NCBI GenBank assembly: GCA_947504035.1
Contig: CANNGA010000005.1
Span: 186,001-250,000 of the forward strand
DNA: 64,000 nt
Source: an uncultured Flavobacteriaceae bacterium
GTDB taxonomy: Bacteria > Bacteroidota > Bacteroidia > Flavobacteriales > Flavobacteriaceae
Direction of reading: 5' to 3'
In this document: positions 8,401-17,692 of the stretch, in pieces
Position numbering within the stretch: the first letter of the stretch is position 1
How the letters are laid out: every line of letters begins with the position of its first letter
Translations under genes and position numbers: made by a program
Notes under the pieces: generated by a model
Seen by the model: only the letters and a program-made list of their open reading frames with translations
Told to the model about the DNA's origin: nothing
The model's database searches: none

Positions 8401-9507
8401 TTATATAGCATCTGTTTTATCGAAAGACACTGCATTCTGTATGGTTAACATTAAGCGGTCTAATAAGAAACCTATGATACCAATTACAAACATGGCTACA
8501 ATTATTTTGGCATTAGAATCGTTAGCTCCATTTTGGAACTCTTCCCATACAAATAAACCTAAACCTGGACTTTGTGCTAATAACTCGATAGCAATTAATA
8601 CCATCCACGCTACAGATAATGTAATTTTCAACCCTGTGAATATTAAAGGTAAAGATGATGGTAATACGACTTTAAATATTTTTTGAAATGGCCCTAGTTT
8701 TAAAACCTTAGCTACATTTATATAATCTTTATCTACCGATGATACGCCCATTGCTGTATTTACAAGTGTAGCCCACATAGAACATAAGCCCACACTTATA
8801 AATGAAATGGTAAAAGAACTGTCTTCGTTAGAATCGATTAATAATGTTTTTACAATCATAAAAACTAAAAGGTACCATACTACTGGAGATACTGGTTTAA
8901 AAATTTGAATGAACCAGTTGAAAGCGCTTTTAAGTGTTGGACTTAAGCCTATAAATATGCCTAGAGGTACTGCTATTAAAAGTGCTAATAAAAACCCTGC
9001 AAATACCGTTTTTAGACTTCTAAAAATTTGATCTACGAAAGAAGGGCGTCCTGTATAGGTAATCGCTTCTTTACCTGCTGCAATACGCTTTTCATTAAGT
9101 GCAGCAGTCTTTTCTGCAAAGGCAGCTTTATCTGCACTGATAATGTTATGATCTCGTAAAAGAGACTTGTAAGAGCCCCATACTTGCGCTGGAGAAGGCA
9201 AGGTGTTGGGTTGACAGCTAGATTCTCCCGAAGCAATGCATGCTCGCAAAGCTTCGGCAGCCTCTGGCCCTTGGTCGGTTAGTGCTTTTTCAATTTTAAA
9301 TTCAGCTTCAGTATTATAGAGTGACTTTGCCCCCATATGCCACAGTCCAATAAATAATAGAATTGATGCCAATGGTACAAACACTTTGCGTAAGAAGCTT
9401 ATATAATCTTCCTTTCCCAACTTACCTGTAAACAGGTCTTTAAATGTGCTCAAAAATCCTAACCCCATGAATTTGGTTACTTTTCCTAATGTTATACTTT
9501 GTTTCAT
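8401..9507 (-). CDS. nrtB: Nitrate ABC transporter permease
   Basis: 368 aa. The first membrane helix (about 44-62) is followed by a roughly 90-residue periplasmic loop with two Cys (LRACIASGESSCQP). A BPD_transp_1 domain with five helices follows and contains the EAA-like loop (AKVLKLGPFQKIFKVVLPSSLPLIFTGLK) that contacts the ATPases. The large loop after helix 1 is seen in Bacteroidota NrtB-like permeases. It is 68 bp downstream of nrtA. Role: inner-membrane channel for nitrate import. Confidence 0.88.
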   Translation of the reverse strand: MKQSITLGKVTKFMGLGFLSTFKDLFTGKLGKEDYISFLRKVFVPLASILLFIGLWHMGAKSLYNTEAEFKIEKALTDQGPEAAEALRACIASGESSCQPNTLPSPAQVWGSYKSLLRDHNIISADKAAFAEKTAALNEKRIAAGKEAITYTGRPSFVDQIFRSLKTVFAGFLLALLIAVPLGIFIGLSPTLKSAFNWFIQIFKPVSPVVWYLLVFMIVKTLLIDSNEDSSFTISFISVGLCSMWATLVNTAMGVSSVDKDYINVAKVLKLGPFQKIFKVVLPSSLPLIFTGLKITLSVAWMVLIAIELLAQSPGLGLFVWEEFQNGANDSNAKIIVAMFVIGIIGFLLDRLMLTIQNAVSFDKTDAI

Positions 9508-9575
9508 CTTTTTAATATTTAGTGTTCTGTATGCTTCTGTGTTCTATAATTCTGTATGCTGTACTTAATTTAAAT

Positions 9576-10973
9576 CTATTGTATTGCTTTGTCTTTGTTT
9601 CCTATTTTAAAACTATTGATGTAAGCAATTGGATCTTTAGCGTCATAAGTCGTTCCATCGATAAAGTCTGCTGTCGCTGGCTTATAGCCATCTGTTGTTG
9701 GGATGTCTCCTGCTGGAATATTACCTTCCTCTACTAAAAGTTGAGCTGCTTTTGTCCATATGTCTGGTCTGTAAATATCTTTGATCGTACTTGCATACCA
9801 ATCTGCTGGCTTTGCTTCAGGAATTTGTCCCCATCGTCTCATTTGTGTTAAGAACCAGATACCATCAGAGTAGAATGGGTACGTTGCATTGTACTTGTAG
9901 AATACATTAAAGTCTTCCATCGCTCTTTTATCTCCTTTTTCGAATTCGAAAGTTCCAGTCATTGAGTTCGCAAGTACTTCTTCTGGAGCCCCTACATATT
10001 GAGACATTGCTAATATTTTCACAGCTTCTGCTCTATTTCCTGGCTCGTCTAACCATTTTCCAGCTCTAATTAAAGCCTTAGTTACAGCTATAGCAGTATT
10101 AGGGTAGTCTTCAACAAATTTCTCTGTCATTACAAATACTTTCTCTGGATTATTTTTCCAAATGTCATAGTTTGTTGTTACTGGTACTCCAATACCTTTA
10201 AACACGGCTTGTTGGTTCCAAGGCTCACCTACACAGTAGCCGTAAATTGTACCTGCTTCTAATGTTGCCGGCATTTGTGGCGGAGGCGTTACAGATAATA
10301 AAACTTCTGCATCTATTTGTCCTTGTACGTTATCTGCAGTATACATTCCTGGGTGGATACCTGCTGCTGCTAACCAATATCTAATTTCGTAGTTGTGTGT
10401 AGAAACTGGGAATACCATACCCATTTTAAAGGCCTTACCTGAATTTTTATATTCTGTAATTACTGGCTTTAAAGCATCTGCTTTAATAGGGTGTACTGGT
10501 TTACCATCGGCACCTTTAGGTACATTTGGCTTCATTTTAGACCAAACATCATTTGATACTGTAATACCATTTCCATTTAAATCCATAGAAAAAGGTGTTA
10601 CTAATTTAGCTTGACGTCCAAAACCTGCACCTGCAGCAATTGGCTGCCCTGCTAACATATGAGAACCATCTAATTGACCATCAATCACACGGTCTAAAAC
10701 ATTTTTCCAGTTAGATTGTGCTTCTACAGAAACAAACAACCCCTCATCTTCAAAGAACCCTTTTTCTTTTGCTATGGCTAAAGGTGCCATATCTGTTAAT
10801 TTAATAAAACCAAATGTTAATTGTGGTTTTTCAATTTCTAAAGTTTTTGTTTTAGACGCTTCTGCAACCACAGTTTCTTCAACAGCTGTGTTTTTCTTCT
10901 CTTTACCACCACATGCAAAAAGCACCGCAGCTACAGGTAAAATCCAAGTTGTTCTTTTTAGTAGAGATTTCAT
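9576..10973 (-). CDS. nrtA: Nitrate ABC transporter substrate-binding lipoprotein
   Basis: 465 aa, starting with a lipoprotein signal ([11 protein letters not shown], Cys21). Next comes a CmpA/NrtA-type periplasmic binding fold: [44 protein letters not shown] and [13 protein letters not shown] are hallmark segments of the nitrate/bicarbonate binders. It is the first gene of nrtA-B-C-D-porin. A perfect TAAGTA-N4-TACTTA palindrome ends 21 bp before its start codon, pointing to control by the Crp/Fnr protein at 15.4 kb. Bicarbonate or another anion is possible as substrate, but the surrounding nitrate reductase genes favour nitrate. Confidence 0.9.
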   Translation of the reverse strand: MKSLLKRTTWILPVAAVLFACGGKEKKNTAVEETVVAEASKTKTLEIEKPQLTFGFIKLTDMAPLAIAKEKGFFEDEGLFVSVEAQSNWKNVLDRVIDGQLDGSHMLAGQPIAAGAGFGRQAKLVTPFSMDLNGNGITVSNDVWSKMKPNVPKGADGKPVHPIKADALKPVITEYKNSGKAFKMGMVFPVSTHNYEIRYWLAAAGIHPGMYTADNVQGQIDAEVLLSVTPPPQMPATLEAGTIYGYCVGEPWNQQAVFKGIGVPVTTNYDIWKNNPEKVFVMTEKFVEDYPNTAIAVTKALIRAGKWLDEPGNRAEAVKILAMSQYVGAPEEVLANSMTGTFEFEKGDKRAMEDFNVFYKYNATYPFYSDGIWFLTQMRRWGQIPEAKPADWYASTIKDIYRPDIWTKAAQLLVEEGNIPAGDIPTTDGYKPATADFIDGTTYDAKDPIAYINSFKIGNKDKAIQ

Positions 10974-11596
10974 AGTGTATATTATTAATTAAACTAAGTA
11001 TTTTTACTTATACACTGCAAATATATAAGTAGCCATACGTTTCATTCATGTTAACACACATGTCCAATTGCCTTTTTTGACATATTAAAACCTGATAAAA
11101 CACATAAAACACACATAAAAAACTCATAAACAGCTTATTACAACTAAAAAATCATTACTTATATTCATATTTACATACTAAGTAATCACTTAATTTTCTA
11201 TAAAAAACTAAAAATCATTAGTGATTTAAGCTTGTTTTTAAATAAAAAGCGCTGCTGAAACAATTTAAAACTACGTAGTTTTAAAAATAACATAAGTATA
11301 ACAAGAAAATATTGTAAGTATTGACTTATATTTAAAAACATTGGGAAGAAAACAGGACAACAATGCGCTATTACAATGCTATAGTAGACGTACTAGAGTA
11401 TTTAACAAGGTATCTGTAATGTACTGTAAAGTTCGCTTATAAAACTCTCGTAATTAATACCACTGTTCTGCTAATACATCTCTCACTACAATTGTGCTCT
11501 TGTTACCTTTTGATATCGTAGACTTATTTGTGTATAGAGGATAGACTAAAAAAACGCTTATAGCATAACTCTTATTAGAACTATGAGTCTTGTATA
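10974..11596. other. Long regulatory gap between nrtA and the cytochrome gene
   Basis: 623 bp without a gene. Besides the perfect 16-bp operator at 10995-11010, there are two 14-bp relatives with a shorter spacing: TAAGTAATCACTTA at 11179-11192 and TAAGTATTGACTTA at 11315-11328. The rest is AT-rich. Near 11555-11585 the sequence repeats a word (TTATAGCATAACTCTTA) also seen near 5038. Confidence 0.5.
10995..11010. promoter_or_regulatory. Crp/Fnr-type operator before nrtA
   Basis: TAAGTA-TTTT-TACTTA, a perfect inverted repeat with the 4-bp centre typical of FNR-family sites. Its proximal edge is 21 bp before the nrtA start codon. The same word occurs before four other genes here, including the crp/fnr gene itself. 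Confidence 0.7.
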
Positions 11597-12304
11597 CTAC
11601 TTTTCTAATGTTTTTATCCACTCTTCTTGGGATAATGCAATATATTTTTTAACAGCACTATAAGGATCTTTTCCGCCATCAAAATACGCTTGAATAGCTT
11701 TCATAGGAATGGTATCTTTTAAATGTTCGGCAACCTCATATTTATGATTCCCATGAAAATCATGACACTGTATACAGGTTAACCATTCCTCTTTAGCAAT
11801 CAAATCTTTATGAGAAATATCTAGAGGATCATTTTCAACCTCTAAATCCTGATGGCAATTCATGCAATAATTAATAGGTGTTATAGACACACGTTCGCCG
11901 TGATGTTCTGCATGACAGGTTATACAGGTGGTTGCATCTACATTTTTAATAGCGTCTTTAAATCGGGGTTCAGTAAAACGATGTGTGGGATGCCTATCAT
12001 TTGGCCTATCGTGACATTGTAAACAATTATCTAAAGTAACATCTTGCGTACCAAAATCCACACTTTCTGCCCTTGCACCAACAGCATAAGAAATATTAGA
12101 TTGCAGTTGTTGTGCGAGGTTTCCTTTTGCATCTGCATGACATGCAAAACAAGACAAATCCTCATGACCTGTATTCATAGGACCTACAGAAACATAATCT
12201 TCTGTAGCATCTAAAGTGAGGACATAAAATAAAGACACACCTAATACCAAACCTATAATACCTCCTAAAAATTGTCGTTGTCTTAATGGATTTACTTTAA
12301 ACAT
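11597..12304 (-). CDS. Multihaem cytochrome c (cytochrome c3/NrfH-like), membrane-anchored
   Basis: 235 aa with one N-terminal membrane helix (about 12-30) and a periplasmic domain carrying five CxxCH haem motifs: CFACH, CLQCH, CITCH, CMNCH and CIQCH. Extra His residues nearby can supply the sixth ligands. Such proteins carry electrons across the periplasm to terminal reductases. It is the last gene of a series with a reductase, a small membrane protein, a haem lipoprotein and a globin, which suggests nitrogen-oxide redox chemistry. No NrfA or other terminal reductase is visible in the window. Confidence 0.88.
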   Translation of the reverse strand: MFKVNPLRQRQFLGGIIGLVLGVSLFYVLTLDATEDYVSVGPMNTGHEDLSCFACHADAKGNLAQQLQSNISYAVGARAESVDFGTQDVTLDNCLQCHDRPNDRHPTHRFTEPRFKDAIKNVDATTCITCHAEHHGERVSITPINYCMNCHQDLEVENDPLDISHKDLIAKEEWLTCIQCHDFHGNHKYEVAEHLKDTIPMKAIQAYFDGGKDPYSAVKKYIALSQEEWIKTLEK

Positions 12305-12323
12305 ATACTGTGCTCCTTTTAAT

Positions 12324-13355
12324 TTATATTTCTATAACTACTTTTTCACTTACGGGATAACTAATACAAGTTAGAATAGCCCCGCTAGCGACCTCACTTT
12401 CTGATAATAAATGACCATCAGTCATTTTTATAGTCCCTTCTACACATTTCGCTTTACATGTAGAACACATGCCAGATCTACATGAATAAGGAATTACAAC
12501 ATTATCAGACATGGCTTGCTTCAAGACAGAGGTATTCCCTCTTACTTTCAATTCATGAACCTTACCCTTTACTTTTAAAGTGACATTACTTAATAAATTT
12601 TTACCACTTACTTTAACAACAGGGCTTTTAAACACTTCTAACTTAATTTGCTCTCGTGTAACGCCATTGGCTTTTAGTATTTCTTTTATTTTTTCCATGT
12701 AACCAAAAGGCCCACATATCATATACACGTGTGCTTCGTATGCTAAATTATTTTTAAGTAAAATACCATCTATCAACCTTTTGGTGGCTAATCCAGAATG
12801 GTAATTACCTTTAAGTGTTTCTGTAGCATGAGATAAGATGTGTGCTATCGCAAATTTATCTGGATACGCCGTTTCTAAAGCTTTTAGCTCTTCATGAAAT
12901 ATAATTGAGGCTTCACTTTGGTTGGCATATATTAAAAGTACTTTCGATGCTTTCTCTTCGGTGAGTATAGATTTAACAATAGAAAACATTGGAGTAATGC
13001 CACTTCCACCAGCAAACAAAACATATTGCTTTTCCGTTTCTGGCTCTGGTTCTACATAAAAAGAGCCCGCAGGATCGTCTACTTTTAATTTGTCCCCAAC
13101 TTTAAGGTGATCATGCACATAATTAGATACTACCCCCTTCTCTACACGTTTTATCGTTATTTTTAAATCTTTATCAGTATAAGGGTTACTACTAAAAGAA
13201 TAGGCCCGCTTTTGCACCACATCGTCTATAGGTACATGAATGGTTAAAAATTGTCCTGGTTTGTATTTTAGTTTTTTAAAAAAATTTCCATTTTTAAAAC
13301 TAATACTAACCGCGTCTTCTGTTTCTCTAACTATATTTTTTATCTGTAACTTCAT
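12324..13355 (-). CDS. FAD/NAD(P)H oxidoreductase with C-terminal 2Fe-2S ferredoxin domain
   Basis: 343 aa. The N-terminal FAD-binding barrel has RAYSFSS, the NAD-binding domain has GGSGITP, and the C-terminal plant-type ferredoxin has CRSGMCSTC plus a later Cys for the 2Fe-2S cluster. This is the PaaE/ferredoxin-NADP reductase layout. The first two domains correspond to the reductase half of flavohaemoglobin, and a single-domain globin is encoded three genes upstream in the same direction. It may feed electrons to the globin or to the adjacent membrane protein. Confidence 0.88.
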   Translation of the reverse strand: MKLQIKNIVRETEDAVSISFKNGNFFKKLKYKPGQFLTIHVPIDDVVQKRAYSFSSNPYTDKDLKITIKRVEKGVVSNYVHDHLKVGDKLKVDDPAGSFYVEPEPETEKQYVLFAGGSGITPMFSIVKSILTEEKASKVLLIYANQSEASIIFHEELKALETAYPDKFAIAHILSHATETLKGNYHSGLATKRLIDGILLKNNLAYEAHVYMICGPFGYMEKIKEILKANGVTREQIKLEVFKSPVVKVSGKNLLSNVTLKVKGKVHELKVRGNTSVLKQAMSDNVVIPYSCRSGMCSTCKAKCVEGTIKMTDGHLLSESEVASGAILTCISYPVSEKVVIEI

Positions 13356-13366
13356 GTTATCTTTTT

Positions 13367-13849
13367 CTATTTATAGTAAAACACCATTACAATATGAAAT
13401 ACCATTAATAAGGTAACAATTAAGGATAAAGCCACATGGCTAATCATCCACCCTTTAAATAGGAATTCACTGTTATTTTTTATTACATCCAAATTAAAAT
13501 ACCCTAATAATGTGTTTGCTATAAATATGTAGGATAGTAATGCTAAATACCCATATCCTAGTTCCATACAGTGTATGTAAAAAAACAGAGGGCTTAAAGC
13601 ACCTATCCATTTATGAATGCGTTGCATTTGCATGGCGTAGGAACGCCATTTTTTTACGGTACGTGTAAGGCTTAAAACCCATTGAAAAGCAATAAAAATA
13701 GCTAAGACTAATCCAGACCAGCGTTTGTACATTTCTCCTTGCTGCAACTCGTATAACCAGTGCCATTCTAATTTCAATACAAGTTGAACCAAAAAAGCCA
13801 AAAATAACGCGAGGCCTAATAGGGTAGATTTATTATTGCTTAAAACCAT
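13367..13849 (-). CDS. Small integral membrane protein, candidate b-type cytochrome partner
   Basis: 160 aa with about four to five hydrophobic helices. His residues occur in or near the helices (RIHKW, FYIHC, ISHVALS, VFHIV), placed so that pairs could bind haem b, as in ferric-reductase-like proteins. It begins 11 bp before the flavin/2Fe-2S reductase gene in transcription order, so the two may form a transmembrane electron-transfer unit. Family not firmly recognised. Confidence 0.65.
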   Translation of the reverse strand: MVLSNNKSTLLGLALFLAFLVQLVLKLEWHWLYELQQGEMYKRWSGLVLAIFIAFQWVLSLTRTVKKWRSYAMQMQRIHKWIGALSPLFFYIHCMELGYGYLALLSYIFIANTLLGYFNLDVIKNNSEFLFKGWMISHVALSLIVTLLMVFHIVMVFYYK

Positions 13850-13967
13850 ATTAATGTATTAATCTAGTAAGTTAATTGGTGATGATATATTACATATAAT
13901 TGCGATAGGCTCACGTTAAGGTTCTGGAGAGGAATGAGCACTATCACAATTATAAACACTAAAAAAA

Positions 13968-14780
13968 TTATTTATTGACCACAACTAAATGCTTCATTGT
14001 CTCATAAGATGATAATTTTTTAACACTATCTAAGAACACTTCCGCTGTAGGTAAGTAGTTGCCTTCTGCAGGCCATTTAGTCCCTATTTCTGGTTTTTCA
14101 CTGCTTTTAAAGTTCTTTATTTCATCTAAGTACTCCATATATATATCTACAGTACCTTTAGCATAAGAATTTAAAACAGCAACCGTTTCTTTATACGTTA
14201 GAGAATCTTTAGGATATTGCCACGTTGTTGCCCCCATAACATCTCCTAATTTCCAATCGGATTTTGAGGTTTGCGGATGGTCGTTATGACAGCTCACACA
14301 AGCACCTGCACTAGCCAAATCGGCAAACATGGCGGTGTGTAATTTTTGATCTTCATCATAGAAAAACTGTGGTTCTTGATCTTTTTTAATCTTTTGAAAT
14401 AAATCGGCCTGTTGTCCTTCAAATTTATTAGCAGCGTTAATTGGGAAATCCGATCCTAAATACAAACCTAAAGGCACTGGATTTTTTCGAATACTAGACG
14501 CTACACCTCTTAAGAATAATGCTGGAAGCGGTCCTGCTTCTACATCATCCTTACGCCAATCTTCATCAAATTTCATTCCCTGCTTTTTGCCTTTTCCAAC
14601 AATTGCTTTTGTATATAGCGTACGTGTTACATCATTTTCTTTTGCAACCATCTCTAATACTTGTGCTACCGAAAATGCGTTTTCCGCACCTTCTGTCGTT
14701 GTTTTTTCTTCTGGCACGCCTCCACAAGCACTCATTACAATTGCGGATGCAAAGACTATTACTTTAGATCTTATTGTCAT
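13968..14780 (-). CDS. DUF3365-type haem lipoprotein
   Basis: 270 aa. A lipoprotein signal (VMSACGG, Cys19) is followed by a Tll0287-like/DUF3365 domain containing LYLGSDFPINAANKF and, near residue 155-170, the single haem motif GACVSCHNDHPQT. This family is thought to sense redox state or small gaseous ligands in the periplasm through a c-type haem. It lies 18 bp downstream of the globin gene. A role in sensing NO or nitrite is inferred from the neighbours only. Confidence 0.82.
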   Translation of the reverse strand: MTIRSKVIVFASAIVMSACGGVPEEKTTTEGAENAFSVAQVLEMVAKENDVTRTLYTKAIVGKGKKQGMKFDEDWRKDDVEAGPLPALFLRGVASSIRKNPVPLGLYLGSDFPINAANKFEGQQADLFQKIKKDQEPQFFYDEDQKLHTAMFADLASAGACVSCHNDHPQTSKSDWKLGDVMGATTWQYPKDSLTYKETVAVLNSYAKGTVDIYMEYLDEIKNFKSSEKPEIGTKWPAEGNYLPTAEVFLDSVKKLSSYETMKHLVVVNK

Positions 14781-14798
14781 AATTCAAGTTTTTAGATA

Positions 14799-15212
14799 TT
14801 AATATGCTGCTTCTATCATTACATTAGCCATAGTCCCATATACACTGGTCCAAGCCTCTTTAACTTCAGGTGTAAAATCATCGCCTAACCCCGCTTCTAA
14901 AGTACCCAATAGAGCAGCACCAACAGTATCGTAATGAGACGCTTCTACTTTGTATGCGACATGTCGTTTTCCTAAATCTTTAAGCACGGGAATTAAGGCA
15001 TCTAAATTACTTAAACCTGCTACGGCTGCTCCTAACATGGTCATAAGCTTATTGCCTTGAACTTTCATCGCCGCTTCATCATTAGGGAATAACGGTTTAA
15101 GCTCAGGGTCTAATTCAAATAATTTAGAATAAAAAATACCAGCTGCTGCTGGTGCTATTGGTTTTACTTTTTCAAATGATTCCTGTACAAGAGAGACTGT
15201 CTTTGCTTCCAT
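14799..15212 (-). CDS. Single-domain bacterial globin
   Basis: 137 aa covering a complete globin fold. The CD-corner Phe is in KPLFPND, and the proximal haem His is in KRHVAYKVEASHY, a motif typical of the flavohaemoglobin/Vitreoscilla globin family. No reductase domain is fused; a suitable reductase is encoded at 12.3-13.4 kb. It probably binds O2 and NO in the cytoplasm and may act as an NO dioxygenase. A perfect TAAGTA-N4-TACTTA site ends 31 bp before its start, making it the likely first gene of the 15.2-11.6 kb operon. Confidence 0.9.
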   Translation of the reverse strand: MEAKTVSLVQESFEKVKPIAPAAAGIFYSKLFELDPELKPLFPNDEAAMKVQGNKLMTMLGAAVAGLSNLDALIPVLKDLGKRHVAYKVEASHYDTVGAALLGTLEAGLGDDFTPEVKEAWTSVYGTMANVMIEAAY

Positions 15213-15243
15213 AGTTTTATAAATTAGTTTGTATACTTAAACA

Positions 15244-15259
15244 TAAGTATTAGTACTTA
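15244..15259. promoter_or_regulatory. Crp/Fnr-type operator before the globin operon
   Basis: TAAGTA-TTAG-TACTTA, perfect inverted arms. Proximal edge is 31 bp before the globin start codon. Another ACTTA follows immediately, so overlapping half-sites are possible. Confidence 0.7.
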
Positions 15260-15402
15260 CTTATGACAAAAATAGACGCTAGCTTACTAACTATTCATGA
15301 AATAAAACAGTTGCAAATCATCTTTTACAACATCTTTAAAACTGATAAAAAACAGGTAATACTTTAAACCTTTGATATAAATCACATTAGACCTGCGAAA
15401 AA

Positions 15403-16140
15403 CTACGTATCTAAGAAATAATTATGATCGTTTATCTCCTTTTTAAGGCGTTGAAGATCTTTAATGCCTATTTTTTTACCTTTAGCGGTAATCAGTTCTT
15501 CCTTTTTTAATGCTGAGAACACGCGAATCACTTGTTCCTCTGTAGTTCCTGCATAGTCGGCATATTCTTTTCGGCTTAGAGGTAAGTTTAAAAAGCCATT
15601 AAGATCACCAAACTTACGGTTGATATAAAGCAATGTATCGATAACACGTTCACGTACCGTCATCTGAGAAATAGATTTTACTTTATTTTCACTGCGATTG
15701 AGTTCGTTAGCGTAAAACAACATCATATCGTAAGTAAACTTAGGGTTCTCCATAAGAGACTCACGAAGATGCTCTTTAGAGAAATAGTGCAATTGCGTAT
15801 CTTGTAATGCAATCGCACCAATAGAATAATATTCCTGTGTCCCAAATCCTCGATGTCCTATAATTTCACAAGGTTTTGCAAAACGCACAATCTGTTCTCT
15901 TCCATTAATTCCTGTTCTAAATACTTTTACAGTACCACTTTTAATAAAAAACAAACCATTTACTGGAGCACCCTCTATAATAAATTGTTGTCCTTTTTTG
16001 CATTTTAAAATCGTGCTGGTTTGTGGTTTTGATGTATTAAATAAAATAGCTGAATTTCTATGAACTAAACAATCAGAACGCTTACAAATCTTGCAAGAGG
16101 TATCCATTGTAAAATTAATATCTGAATTTTTATGTTCCAA
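15403..16140 (-). CDS. Crp/Fnr family regulator with N-terminal Cys cluster
   Basis: 245 aa: a cyclic-nucleotide-like sensor domain (about 40-150), a long dimer helix, and a winged HTH whose recognition helix lies in YAGTTEEQVIRVFSALKK. The N-terminus has Cys16, Cys19 and Cys24 in CKICKRSDC, with more Cys at 47 and about 91. This resembles the three clustered plus one internal Cys of FNR, so an Fe-S sensor of O2 or NO is plausible. A perfect palindrome before its own start suggests autoregulation. It lies between the globin operon and moeA. Confidence 0.9.
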   Translation of the reverse strand: MEHKNSDINFTMDTSCKICKRSDCLVHRNSAILFNTSKPQTSTILKCKKGQQFIIEGAPVNGLFFIKSGTVKVFRTGINGREQIVRFAKPCEIIGHRGFGTQEYYSIGAIALQDTQLHYFSKEHLRESLMENPKFTYDMMLFYANELNRSENKVKSISQMTVRERVIDTLLYINRKFGDLNGFLNLPLSRKEYADYAGTTEEQVIRVFSALKKEELITAKGKKIGIKDLQRLKKEINDHNYFLDT

Positions 16141-16175
16141 AACGTGAAGATTACTTAATTAAGAGTATCCAAAAA

Positions 16176-16191
16176 TAAGTAATAATACTTA
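16176..16191. promoter_or_regulatory. Crp/Fnr-type operator before the crp/fnr gene
   Basis: TAAGTA-ATAA-TACTTA with AAAAA/TTTTT extensions on both sides, giving 26 bp of symmetry. Proximal edge is 35 bp before the regulator start codon; it fits autoregulation. Confidence 0.7.
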
Positions 16192-16472
16192 TTTTTGAAT
16201 ACTTTCATGAACAGTTTTAATATAACCTTAAAATTACAGGCTTATATTATGAGCTTATAATTTTTATAAAGTAAAAAATAACAGATTCTCAAATAGAAGG
16301 ACTATAGCGCCTCTTTAAATCATTCATTGCCCTACGTAAGTACACTATTAGACCTACAAAACAAAGCTTTAATAACCATTTAAACCTGTATTACATCTAT
16401 TTGGAATACTAAAAGGTTGCTTTGAAGCAATAAATACGAGATCCACAATAGGCGTATAATTTACAATATCGC
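16192..16472. other. Gap between the crp/fnr gene and moeA
   Basis: About 280 bp of AT-rich DNA between divergent genes. Apart from the operator at its left edge and the moeA -7 element at its right edge, no gene or strong hairpin was seen. Confidence 0.4.
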
Positions 16473-16480
16473 TATATTTG
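16473..16480 (+). promoter_or_regulatory. Candidate -7 element (TATATTTG) for moeA
   Basis: TATATTTG fits the Bacteroidota TAnnTTTG element and lies 23 bp before the moeA start, the same distance seen before mscS at 1.2 kb. No clear -33 TTTG is evident. Confidence 0.45.
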
Positions 16481-16503
16481 CAAAGATATAACGCTAATTA
16501 CTT

Positions 16504-17682
16504 ATGATTTCAATTTCCGAAGCTATTGCAATAGTGTCCTCCAACAGCGCGGCATTACACACATCTAGTATTAAAACTGTTGAAAAAGCAGGAGGTTATA
16601 CTTTATTTAAAGACATATCTGCTTCTATAAATATGCCTCCTTTTAGACAATCTGCAATGGATGGTTATGCTTTAAACTTACACGATAGTTTGTCCTACAC
16701 CCTTATTGGAGAAGTAAAGGCAGGTGATGCACAGCAATTTGAATTAAAACCAGGTGAAGCTGTTCGTATTTTTACAGGAGCGCCTGTACCAGACACTGCT
16801 AATACGATAGTCATGCAGGAAAAAGTGATAAAACAAGATGCTTCAATTACCATTACCGCCCCCATAGCGCTAGATCAAAATATTAGGCCAATGGGAGAAC
16901 AGGTTAGAAAAGGGGCTGTCGCTTTACAGAAAGACACAAAACTCACCCCAGCTGCAATTGGGTATTTACTATCTCTAGGCGTTACAAAAGTTTCTGTTTA
17001 CAAAAAACCCAATATTGCTCTAGTTACAACAGGAAACGAATTAGTGCCCCCCGGTCAGGATCTTCCCTTTGGAAAAATTTATGAGAGTAACTCTAAAATG
17101 TTACTAAGTGCTCTATACAATCTTAAATTTTACGATGTCACCTTATATAAGGTTAAAGACGATTACACTAAAACCGTTAGCACACTTAAAGAGGCGCTAA
17201 ATGCTAATGATTTGGTACTGATTACAGGTGGTATTTCTGTTGGAGATTATGACTTTGTTGGTAAAGCTTTAAAGGAGTTACAGGTTAAAGAACTGTTTTA
17301 TAAAGTAAAGCAAAAACCAGGTAAACCTTTATTTTATGGTAAAACGGCAACAACCCAAGTATTCGCCTTACCTGGAAATCCTGCAGCTGCATTATCCTGT
17401 TTTTATGTTTACGTTTATATTGCGTTACAACAATTTATGGATAGAGCAATTACAGAACTACCTAGAGTAAAAGCAAAGTCTCTTTCCCATTTTGAAAAAC
17501 GAGGTGATCGTCCTCAATTCCTTAAAGGTATCTTTAATGATGGTAGGGTAGAAATATTAGATGGTCAAAACTCCTCTATGCTTCAAACGTTTGCCCTGTC
17601 TAACGTTTTAATTGTAATGCCTGCTGAATCGTCTAAAATTGAAGTAAATGATACTGTGGAAGTTATTGTATTACCCGTTTAA
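16504..17682 (+). CDS. moeA: Molybdopterin molybdenumtransferase MoeA
   Basis: 392 aa with the full MoeA layout. It has PPFRQSAMDGYAL near the N-terminus, a domain II with FTGAPVP and QEKV, then the MoCF-binding domain with VTTGNELVPPG, ITGGISVGDYDFV and LPGNPAAALSCF. A short C-terminal beta domain follows. The enzyme inserts molybdate into adenylylated molybdopterin. It starts the cluster that continues to moaA at 23.5 kb, which supplies cofactor for the nitrate reductase at 36-40 kb. Confidence 0.96.
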   Translation: MISISEAIAIVSSNSAALHTSSIKTVEKAGGYTLFKDISASINMPPFRQSAMDGYALNLHDSLSYTLIGEVKAGDAQQFELKPGEAVRIFTGAPVPDTANTIVMQEKVIKQDASITITAPIALDQNIRPMGEQVRKGAVALQKDTKLTPAAIGYLLSLGVTKVSVYKKPNIALVTTGNELVPPGQDLPFGKIYESNSKMLLSALYNLKFYDVTLYKVKDDYTKTVSTLKEALNANDLVLITGGISVGDYDFVGKALKELQVKELFYKVKQKPGKPLFYGKTATTQVFALPGNPAAALSCFYVYVYIALQQFMDRAITELPRVKAKSLSHFEKRGDRPQFLKGIFNDGRVEILDGQNSSMLQTFALSNVLIVMPAESSKIEVNDTVEVIVLPV

Positions 17683-17692
17683 TTAGAAACTT

